Part shown: piece after piece, positions 55,642-64,000 of the stretch
How the letters are laid out: each line of letters starts with the position of its first letter
Numbering within the stretch: position 1 is the first letter of the stretch
From: Helianthus annuus
Taxonomy: Eukaryota > Streptophyta > Magnoliopsida > Asterales > Asteraceae
DNA: 64,000 nt
Assembly: GCF_002127325.2 (NCBI RefSeq)
Contig: NC_035441.2
Span: 149,638,124-149,702,123 of the forward strand
Direction: 5' to 3'
Position numbers and translations under genes: made by a program
The notes under the pieces: model-generated
The model's input: the letters and a program-made list of their open reading frames with translations, nothing else
The model's database searches: none
Told to the model about the DNA's origin: nothing

Positions 55642-57279
55642 ATGGATACATCAGGCACCGGAGACTCAGATACCACTGGACCCCTACCCATAGTGTCGGA
55701 TGACATTGTGTCATCGGAGCATGAGGTGCATACCTCAGACTACACGAGCACGGACGATGATGACTTCCAGCCGTTCGCTCTACCCGACGGCGCTGATGAG
55801 CATACTGATGACTCCTTGCCCTTCGCCTTACCCGAGGGTGCCTATGAGCCTATTGATGGCGATCCTGCTGAGTATCTTCCCCTTGTTGTGATTCCAGCTC
55901 CGATTCCTCTTGCTTCTTACCCAGCACACGAGCTATTACTAGACGCCGAGGCTGACGGCGACATTGATCTCTACGAGGACGAGTCTTTTGAGGACGAGGA
56001 TCCTGATGCAGCCCCTTTACCCGCTGGCGGTCTCTTGATGATTGCTGATGCCCCAGCTGGAGACTCGCCCGTTCACTCACCAGTCCCAGACTCTTTTGAG
56101 TCTGTGGCATCTGCTCCGTCTCACGAGGTGAGCACTCAGCATTTTGTTCATGACTCGGACCCTGATCAGGCATCTTCTGCCGCCCCCATTCTGAGCCTTG
56201 TATTTGAGCACGACGATATTGAGGACTCCGATCCCGTTTTTCCTCCAGGATTTGATCCTGACCGCGACATTGAGTATATTCCTATGGACCAGCATATGGA
56301 GGACCCTGTTGATCCCGTCGATCCTATCGATCCCTTTGATCCAGAGTTTGATTTTGACATGGCTTTTGACGACCCAGAGCCTGCCGTAGCCCCAGAGCAG
56401 GCAGTTGCTTTCGATCCTGTGCATGAGCATGACTTGGTACATGCTGACGTTCCTATTGAGCCCGTTTTGGCTGACCCGCCTGTTGGCGATCTTCCTGTTG
56501 ATGATGTCCCTTTGTTAGTTGCTGATCATGCTGTTGATCCTTTTGTTGACCCACCTTTGATTGCTGACGTCCCTGTTGACCCTCATGTTGATCATGTTGA
56601 TCCTGTCATTGCTCCTTTTGATCCTGTACCCATTGAGCCTGAGCACGCTCTATTTGCAGAGCATATGGATCCACCTGATGAGGAGGCTCAGCACGGTTGG
56701 ATACCGGCTGACGAGGATGTTCCACCGCTTCCACCACATCACACTGAGGCACATCATACTGATTTTTCGTTTCAGATCCCACCGTTTGTACCTCCAGCAG
56801 GGCCTGGAGAGGGCTCTTCAGCCCACCCCTTTGGGCACATCCCGATGCCTATGCCCTTCATGCCTCAGATGACACCTGTTCCATCTTCTGTTCATGTAGC
56901 ACCATTCGATCCCACCAGCATGCCACTGCTTTGGTCATCTTCCTCTCCGATGCCACCCACTGATCCATATCATCCATTCCATATGGGACATACCATAGAG
57001 GACGTCTTGATGTCCTTTGTCCATCAGCATGATTCCCATACACAGCGACTCCAGGAGCTCGAGAGAGCTCAGCTATCGCTAGGTCCACATCATGGTCAGA
57101 CATCCTCATCTTTTCAGCCTTTTCGATCATTACCTCCTGACTTTGCTGCCCGACTTACGATTATGGAGCCGCAGATCGCTTCTGTTATTCGCACTCAGCA
57201 GGCGATGGAGGAGGATTGGCTTCATCTACGCCGCTTGCTCTACACTCACTTTCCCCCTCCTCCACCCCCATCTGCTTAG
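55642..57279 (+). CDS. Element D leader ORF, 545 aa, acidic Pro/Asp-rich protein of unknown function
   Basis: Open from ATG 55642 to TAG 57277-57279, upstream of gag in the same strand. The sequence is acidic and proline-rich with many DPVD/DVPV words in the middle (for example DPVDPVDPIDPFDPEFD). It ends in a helical part (HTQRLQELERAQL) and a polyproline end. No protease, RT or zinc finger is seen, and I recognise no domain. A possible acceptor (GTTACAG) sits just before the ATG, so splicing from the LTR leader is conceivable. Element C has the cut end of a similarly placed ORF, which argues that a leader ORF is a family trait. Alternatives: a structural protein, a translated leader, or a chance frame held by base bias. 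Confidence 0.7.
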   Translation: MDTSGTGDSDTTGPLPIVSDDIVSSEHEVHTSDYTSTDDDDFQPFALPDGADEHTDDSLPFALPEGAYEPIDGDPAEYLPLVVIPAPIPLASYPAHELLLDAEADGDIDLYEDESFEDEDPDAAPLPAGGLLMIADAPAGDSPVHSPVPDSFESVASAPSHEVSTQHFVHDSDPDQASSAAPILSLVFEHDDIEDSDPVFPPGFDPDRDIEYIPMDQHMEDPVDPVDPIDPFDPEFDFDMAFDDPEPAVAPEQAVAFDPVHEHDLVHADVPIEPVLADPPVGDLPVDDVPLLVADHAVDPFVDPPLIADVPVDPHVDHVDPVIAPFDPVPIEPEHALFAEHMDPPDEEAQHGWIPADEDVPPLPPHHTEAHHTDFSFQIPPFVPPAGPGEGSSAHPFGHIPMPMPFMPQMTPVPSSVHVAPFDPTSMPLLWSSSSPMPPTDPYHPFHMGHTIEDVLMSFVHQHDSHTQRLQELERAQLSLGPHHGQTSSSFQPFRSLPPDFAARLTIMEPQIASVIRTQQAMEEDWLHLRRLLYTHFPPPPPPSA

Positions 57280-57817
57280 AGCTCATTGGTACCATAGTGG
57301 TAGACGATGGTGAGACGACCGCGATTGTGACTGCACAGCCTTTTGGAGACCATCTGACGATACTGATTTTTGTTGATATTTGTTGATGTACTGGATGTAT
57401 GTGACACTGATGTGATATTGTTTTTGACGGGGGTGATGTAGCCCCTATTTGATTTGTGATTGTATGATACAGTGACGTACTGATACCCTTACCACATTAT
57501 GGTCTCGATATATATAACAATCGCCGTATTCTCACCATATCTGATTCACTTGATTGCTTATTTATGTTTTGTGACATGGGATGTTGTATGTATGATATTT
57601 GCAACATGGGATGTTGGGACATGGGATGTTGTATGTATGATATTTGCAACATGGGATGTTGGGACTTGGGAGGTTGTGTGTATGATATTTGTGACATGGG
57701 ATGTTGGGACATGGGATGTTGTGTGTGATATATAGATAACATGAGATGTTGTATGCTATTATTATTACTATATACGTATGTTTATTATGGCCTAATCGAC
57801 GTACGCATCTTTAGAAG
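57280..57817 (+). repeat. Spacer with ACATGGGATGTT repeats
   Basis: From 57571 to 57735 the word ACATGGGATGTTG recurs about seven times within a roughly 61-bp higher-order unit (TATGATATTTGCAACATGGG). The rest is non-coding and lies between the leader ORF and gag. Confidence 0.8.
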
Positions 57818-60800
57818 ATGGCACCAAGACGTCAACCGCAGCCGATGCCCACTACTCCTGAAGAACTACAGCAAGTTATTGCTGCCGCCATTGCTCAATA
57901 TGCTGCCTCGCAAGGAGGACCAAGCGGAAGTAGCTCGAACATCAACGGCAACCAAAATCCTCCTCATGGTAACCCTAAGTCATTAAGACATACCATGGCC
58001 TAAATGGATTCCTTTAGCAGATGCTAATGCCGTTCCTATGATGTAATGTATGTGCAGGGTGCACCTACAAACAATTCTTGGACTGTAAGCCCATAAACTT
58101 CGACGGCACAGGTGGTGCTGTTACTTTCGTCCGCTGGGCAGAGAAGACCGAGTCCGTACTTCGCATGAGCAAGTGCGCTGTGGATCAGCAAGTCACTTAC
58201 ATCTCAGGGCTATTTGTGGAAGGAGCCCTATCCTGGTGGAATCTACAGGTCCAGACCCTTGGCGAAGCCGCAGCTTACGCACTGACCTGGACAGAGTTGA
58301 AAGAGCTCATGCGCAAGAAGTACTGTTCTCGTGCTGAAATTCAGAGGTTAGAGACCGAATTCTGGCACCTAAAGATGGAAGGTTCCAAGATAGCTGAGTA
58401 TGTCCAGAGGTTCCACGATTTGTCGCACGTGGTACCCTACATGGTTACACCGGAGTTCAAGAGGATTGAACGCTTCATCTGGGGATTGGCTCCTCAGATA
58501 ATCAGCATGGTGACTTCTTCCAAACCTGCAACCATCACAGAAGCCATTGATCTGAGTGTGGCTCTCACCGAAGAGGCGATTCGGTTGAACAACTTTGATG
58601 GGGTTGAGCCCAAGAAGAAGGAGACTCATGTGGAGTCATCTGGTGGTAGTAAGCGAAAGTTTTCGAGTTTCAAGCAAAGCACCGGGATGGTGGTTAAAAA
58701 GGGAGAATCGAATGCGCCAGCTCAAGATACGGCTGGTGGTAGAAAGAAAGGAAAGGGATACATGGGTGCACACCCCAAATGCAACTCATGCCAAAAACAT
58801 CACTCTGGTCGTTGCAGCCTGAGAGTTTGTGAATCATGTGGGAAGACTGGTCATACGAAGGATTTCTGTTGGGCTAATGCTGGCCGGGGAGGCCAAGGAG
58901 GAAATGGGAATAGGAACAACCATGGTGGTGCTGGGAACCGCCCACAAGGAAGCCTGGGAGGTGATGGAAACCGTGCCAACAATGCTAACCAAGCAGGCGC
59001 CATGAATCGGAACCAGGGAAACCATCAAGTTGGAAACAATGGTGGGAACGGGCAGAGGCCCGGATGTTTTAATTGTGGAGATCAAGGGCATTTCAAGAGG
59101 AATTGCCCAGAATTAAACCAGGCACGCGGAAGAGTGTTTAACATGGAAGCCAGGGAAGCGCGCCAGGATCCCAACGTTGTCACTGGTACGTTCCCTGTAA
59201 ACCAACGCTATGCATCCGTTTTGTTTGATACTGGTGCCGATTATAGCTTCGTATCGCTAGAATTTAGAAACATGCTTGGTTTAGCCGCTAGTAAGTTAGA
59301 TATTCCATACTCGATCGAATTAGCGAATGGGAAGTTAGTAGAAGCTAACGAGGTGATTCGAGGTTGTGTAATCGAGCTGGGAGAGCGTGAGTTTGCTCTC
59401 GATCTATTACCAGTCCAGTTGGGAAGCTTCGACGTGGAAGTAGGGATGGATTGGTTATCGAGTAATAAGGCAGAGATAGTTTGTCACGAGAAGATTATTC
59501 GTATCCCGACCGATGATGGTGAGACCATTGTTGTTCATGGGGAGAAGCGTGAGACGCCGTTAAGGATGATTAGCTGCCTGAAAGCAAGGAAGTGTTTGAG
59601 GAAAGGATGTGTTGCTTTTCTAGCACACATTGTGGATAAGAAGGCTGCTGAGCCAAAGGTCGAAGACATCCCTGTCGTGAGGGAGTACCCAGAAGTCTTT
59701 CCAGAAGACTTGCCTGGCTTGCCACCTCAAAGGCAAGTGGAGTTTCGCATCGACTTAGTTCCGGGCGCTGCGCCTGTGGCTAAGGCACCCTATAGACTCG
59801 CTCCGTCTGAGATGCAAGAACTGTCGACACAACTTCAAGAGTTGTTAGACAAGGGTTTTATCCGACCAAGCTTCTCGCCTTGGGGAGCTCCAGTTTTGTT
59901 TGTGAAGAAGAAGGACGGTAGTTTTCGGATGTGTATTGACTACAGAGAGTTGAACAAGCTGACGATCAAGAATAGGTATCCCCTGCCAAGAATCGATGAT
60001 CTGTTCGACCAGCTTCAAGGTTCAAGCTTCTATTCAAAAATCGATCTTCGATCTGGATACCATCAGTTACGGATACAGGAGGAGTGTATCCCGAAGACAG
60101 CCTTCAGAACTCGATATGGACATTACGAGTTTCTCGTTATGCCGTTTGGTTTGACAAACGCACCTGCAGTGTTCATGGATTTGATGAACCGAGTTTGTAA
60201 GCCGTACTTGGATAAGTTTGTGATTGTATTCATCGACGACATCTTGATTTATTCGAAGACAAAGGCTGAACACGAGCAGCATCTTAGAGCCATTCTGGAG
60301 CTGCTAAAGAAGGAACAGCTGTACGCCAAGTTCTCTAAGTGTGAGTTTTGGCTACGTGAGGTGCAATTCCTTGGGCACGTGGTGAATGGAGATGGAATCC
60401 ACGTGGATCCCACCAAAATTGAGGCGATCAAAGATTGGGAAACGCCAAAGACGCCAACCGAGATTCGGCAATTCTTGGGTTTGGCTGGCTATTATCGAAG
60501 GTTCATCGAGAACTTTTCTAAGATCGCTCAACCGTTGACACTCCTCACGCAGAAAGATAAGAAGTTTGATTGGGGAATCAAACAGGATGAGGCATTTCAG
60601 ACATTGAAGGATAAGCTTTGTAACGCGCCGATCTTAGCTCTACTGGAAGGTACTGATGATTTCGTGGTATACTGCGACGCATCGCGTCAAGGATTGGGTT
60701 GTGTGTTGATGCAACGTCAGAAGGTTATCGCCTACGCATCACGCCAACTGAAGGTGCACGAAAAGAACTATACCACTCATGATTTGGAGCTAGGCGCAGT

Positions 60801-62517
60801 GGTTTTTGCCTTGAAGATCTGGAGACACTACCTTTACGGTACAAAGTGTACGATTTTCACAGATCACAAGAGCCTCCAGCATATATTCAACCAGAAGGAG
60901 TTGAACATGAGGCAAAGACGATGGGTCGAGTTGTTGAACGATTACGACTGCGAGATCAAGTATCATCCAGGGAAGGCGAATGTGGTCGCTGATGCCCTAA
61001 GTCGTAAAGAGAGAATCAAGCCCATAAGGGTTAGGGCTATGGAGATGATAATTCAAACCGACCTTACCTCGCGCGTTCGTGCAGCACAGAAGGAAGCTCT
61101 CAAGGAGGGAAACCTTGAGGCAGAATATCTCCGTGGGATGGAGAAGATGTTGGTGCCAAACAGGGAAGGAACATTGTGTTTTGGGAAAAGGATTTGGGTT
61201 CCTCTGTTTGGTGGTTTAAGAGAGGTTATCTTTGAAGAAGCTCACAAGTCACGGTACTCTATCCACCCTGGAGCGGATAAAATGTACCAGGATCTTAAGG
61301 ATTATTACTGGTGGCCCAGGATGAAGGGCGATGTTGCCATTTACGTAAGCAAATGTTTAACTTGCGCCAAAGTTAAGGCGGAATACCAGAAGCCTTCAGG
61401 ACTTCTGCAACAACCGAAAATTCCCCAGTGGAAGTGGGAAGAAATCTCCATGGATTTTATTACGAAGTTGCCAAGGACGCCTAAAGGCCATGACACTATC
61501 TGGGTGATAGTGGATCGCTTAACAAAGTCAGCACACTTCTTGCCTATCCGCGAGAAGGATCATACAAGCAAATTGGCTGAAATCTACATGAGAGAGATTG
61601 TTACACGCCATGGAGTACCTCTCTCGATTATTTCTGATAGAGATGGGAGGTTCGTATCGAGGATATGGCAATCCTTCCAGGAAGCTTTTGGCTCAAAGCT
61701 GAATATGAGCACAGCTTTTCACCCGCAGACCGACGGACAAAGTGAGCGGACGATTCAGACGTTGGAGGACATGCTGAGAGCATGTGTTATGGATTTAGGC
61801 GGTAGCTGGGATAAGCATTTACCCCTGGTTGAATTTTCATACAACAACAGCTACCACACCAGTATTGGTGCCGCGCCGTTTGAAGCGTTATATGGGCGCA
61901 AGTGCAGGTCGCCGCTTTGTTGGTCTGACGCAGGCGATAGACAATTAGTAGGTCCCGATGTAGTTCAGGAAACTACAGATAAGATCGCGCAAATCCGAGA
62001 TCGCATTAGTGCGGCTCGTGACCGTCAAAAGACCTACGCAGATCTGAAAAGGAAACCTCAGGAGTTTGAGGTTGGGGATATGGTTTTGTTGAAGGTATCA
62101 CCCTGGAAGGGTGTGGCACGATTTGGGAAACGTGGGAAGTTGAATCCACGCTACATTGGTCCCTTCAAGGTTTTGGAAAGAATTGGGACCGTAGCATACA
62201 AGTTGGAACTACCTGCCGAACTGAATAATGTTCACGATACATTTCACGTATCCAATCTGAAGAGAAGTCCAACTCAAGTTAACGTTGCCATTCCTACCGA
62301 CGAAATTCATATTGACGATACGCTCCACTTCGTTGAAGAACCTGTTGAGGTCACGGATTGGAAAGTAAACAAGACCCGCCGGAGCAGTGTCAAGCTCGTC
62401 AAAGTTCGCTGGAATGCTAGACATGGTCCTGAGTTCACCTGGGAGCGTGAAGATCGGATGAAAGAGAAATACCCCCACTTATTTCCTGAGAACCCTGCTT
62501 CTACAAGCAGAATTTAA
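57818..62517 (+). CDS. Element D gag-pol, probably one short intron in gag, about 1536 aa
   Basis: Exon 1 is 57818-57968 (starts [17 protein letters not shown]). A GT-AG intron of 89 nt (57969-58057) follows, then exon 2 runs 58058-62517. Splicing joins to [12 protein letters not shown], the start seen unspliced in elements A and C; without splicing the frame stops at TAA near 58003. Domains: gag; CCHC ([14 protein letters not shown], near 59067); protease [10 protein letters not shown] (near 59220); [12 protein letters not shown] (near 60230); RNase H; integrase HHCC and DDE core (61240-61900); C-terminal chromodomain ([16 protein letters not shown]). No damage in the long exon. Alternatively the 89-nt stretch is a recent frame-breaking insertion. 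Confidence 0.88.
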
Positions 62518-62540
62518 ACTTTCGGGACGAAATTTATTTA

Positions 62541-62552
62541 ACGGGGGGAGAA
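62541..62552 (+). other. Polypurine tract of element D
   Basis: ACGGGGGGAGAA lies directly before the 3' LTR start TGTGACAACC. Confidence 0.85.
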
Positions 62553-64000
62553 TGTGACAACCCTCACCAAACCAGGTATCCGTACGACTTAATTAACTAT
62601 TAATTGTTGCCTAATTACTGTGCTTAACTGAGATTTATGATAAACTGCTACTTGATTTTTGATACTTGTACATATCTGCATCATACTTTGATTTTTCCGT
62701 CACTACATTATTTATTTACTGAACATTAGTGACAAACATGATGCACAAAAGCACAGTAGCATTTGAACGGATAACCTATTGAACATGCTGATATAGCCAG
62801 CATCAGGCAAACACTGCCTCTAAAGGCCTGTATGAGCCAGAAATATTTTACTGCACCCATAGTGTGTGTAAGGATACAAGGGTTGTATAATTGCGTCTCT
62901 AGGAATAAGATATAGAGATTGGATGTGCCTAAAACGTATTCTAAGCACGAAACACAGCATTTTTATTTACATACTAGCTTCTAGCTAACTAATAAAGTGC
63001 CAAAATACGAGGAATTATTCCTGACACTTTGCAGAATTAATTGTGTCGCTAAAAATATTATTTACGACGCTTAAAGGATTACTTAAGCACTTTAACGGAT
63101 TACTATCCAACTGAACAACCGGACTATACCCGGAACATAAAAATATTGCCAGAAATATTATTGGTATTTTTCTGAGCCAGTTAGGGTCCTTGATTACCCT
63201 AACACCCGCTTTATAACGCATTAAACAACTAACGGGGTTAATCCCTAAAGTTAACCGACTTAACCAAACTAAACTCTAACTGAACGATCAAGATCCAACC
63301 GGGTGACCCCACCCCCCTTAGGGCCGGTTTGGTCCCTTTGGAACTAGAGGGTACACCTTTTTATTATTTTATTAGTTTCGTGGATATCTAGAGCATGAAA
63401 CCGATGGACGATGGCACTTGATTTTTCTATATAAACACACACACACTACACAAGATCACACACACTAATCACCAACTCTCTCTCTCTTGCTCTCCTCCCT
63501 CTCTCGGCCGTAAACCACCACACCCAACCATCCATCTTCGAGTTCTTGTCTTGCCATTCCAAGTGTACACTAGTGTTGGGGATCACGTACGAGGAAGCTT
63601 GAAGCAAACGGAAGTTGGAGGACCACGTGCATTTGCTTTTATCCACGCCATTTTCGCCAAAGATCTTCCCTAGCCCCGAGCTAGAGGTATAACATTTAAA
63701 ACTTGTTCTTGATCGTATCTAAAGTGGTTAAAAGGATTTTTAACGGTTAAAAGTTGGTAACCCATCTTTTGAATCTAAAAAGTCTACTAAAACTCGAATA
63801 TCGTTGGTTAAAAGCTTATAACGCGTGTAAAAGTCGTAGTATTCGAATATGTTGGTTGTAGAGACCCGATCTACGATGTGGTGGCTCTTATCATTGTTTA
63901 ACCCGACTTTGTTAAGATCCCGAATCTTGACATACACTTGTTTCTTTTGTACAAGGGTTAAAAGGTGAAACTCCACCACACGGGAAAACATGAACTTGTG
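62553..64000 (+). repeat. 3' LTR of element D (partial)
   Basis: First 1448 bp of the LTR. Differs from the 5' LTR at three sites (near 63571, 63632 and 63894). The remainder, about 1.95 kb, is beyond the window. Confidence 0.93.

Larger units (their letters stand above)
40074..64000 (-). mobile_element. Element C: broken Tekay-like Ty3/gypsy element, host of insertions D and E
   Basis: The minus-strand body runs from its 3' LTR (outer end 40074, TGTCACACCCCG) through a broken gag-pol (45862-50392) and leader (50393-51727). Element D begins at 51728. C's remaining leader and 5' LTR must lie beyond the window. Its 3' LTR is interrupted by solo LTR E. Two in-frame stops and a frameshift show it is dead and older than D. 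Confidence 0.85.
51728..64000 (+). mobile_element. Element D: young Tekay-like Ty3/gypsy element, 3' LTR runs off the window
   Basis: 5' LTR 51728-55121, primer site 55124, tandem repeats, a 545-aa leader ORF, further repeats, gag-pol (57818-62517), polypurine tract and 3' LTR from 62553. The LTRs align at offset 10825 with three substitutions in 1448 bp seen. Inserted in the leader of element C after ATATC (51723-51727); the matching duplication is outside the window. All long frames are open, so it may be active. Confidence 0.92.

Noticed and set aside
55642..57279. Leader ORF as a viral movement or coat protein (endogenous pararetrovirus)
   Set aside because: No movement, coat or caulimovirid RT motif; LTRs, primer site and chromodomain show a Ty3/gypsy element.

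Overview
This is a repeat-dense stretch of a plant nuclear genome. It carries intron-bearing plant B3-domain genes, Ty3/gypsy elements of the Tekay-like chromovirus and Tat types, RTE-type LINEs, a tRNA-derived SINE, and hAT, PIF/Harbinger and Mutator-like DNA elements. The style of the large TGTRACA...TGTYACA LTRs and the leader ORF suggest a eudicot, probably Asteraceae. That is inference; no species marker was seen.

Layout. (1) 1-7641: a nearly complete minus-strand Tekay-like element (A) with an intact 1483-aa gag-pol; the two LTRs differ at 5 of 1053 comparable sites. (2) 7642-10680: AT-rich spacer, then two hAT MITEs of 579 and 577 bp made of short iterated words, the first inside a SINE-like sequence. 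(3) 10842-14117: B3 gene 1, seven exons, minus strand, with an RTE-derived insertion and a Tourist-like MITE in its introns. (4) 14758-14916: a SINE. (5) 15289-27755: a small hAT element split by a very young 12,028-bp Tat element (B; LTRs differ at 1 of 878 sites). B has a 1858-aa gag-pol on plus and a five-exon gene on minus between pol and the 3' LTR. (6) 27764-32778: a Harbinger MITE, an RTE LINE 3' end, and a MULE-like element with long terminal inverted repeats, a gene-like fragment and a nested Tourist MITE. (7) 32779-39322: B3 gene 2, a paralogue of gene 1 with matching exon sizes. Its 4.6-kb second intron holds an RTE LINE cut by a 2629-bp solo LTR (F). (8) 40074 to the window end: an older, broken minus-strand Tekay-like element (C). 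Its 3' LTR was invaded by solo LTR E, and its leader by a young plus-strand element (D) whose 3' LTR runs off the window.

The only likely host genes are the two B3 genes. They are same-strand paralogues about 18.7 kb apart, and most of the spacing is transposon insertion. The mobile elements give a relative history. C, the LINE in gene 2 and the small hAT are older because they were invaded. A, B and D are young by LTR identity and look coding-intact. Features that ordinary gag-pol does not explain are the spliced antisense gene in B, the 545-aa leader ORF of D (with a cut counterpart in C), a probable short intron in D's gag, and small palindromic or iterated words in the LTRs of A, C, E and F.

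All splice sites were read by eye from GT-AG signals, reading phase and, for the B3 genes, paralogue agreement. Family names come from remembered motifs, not searches.
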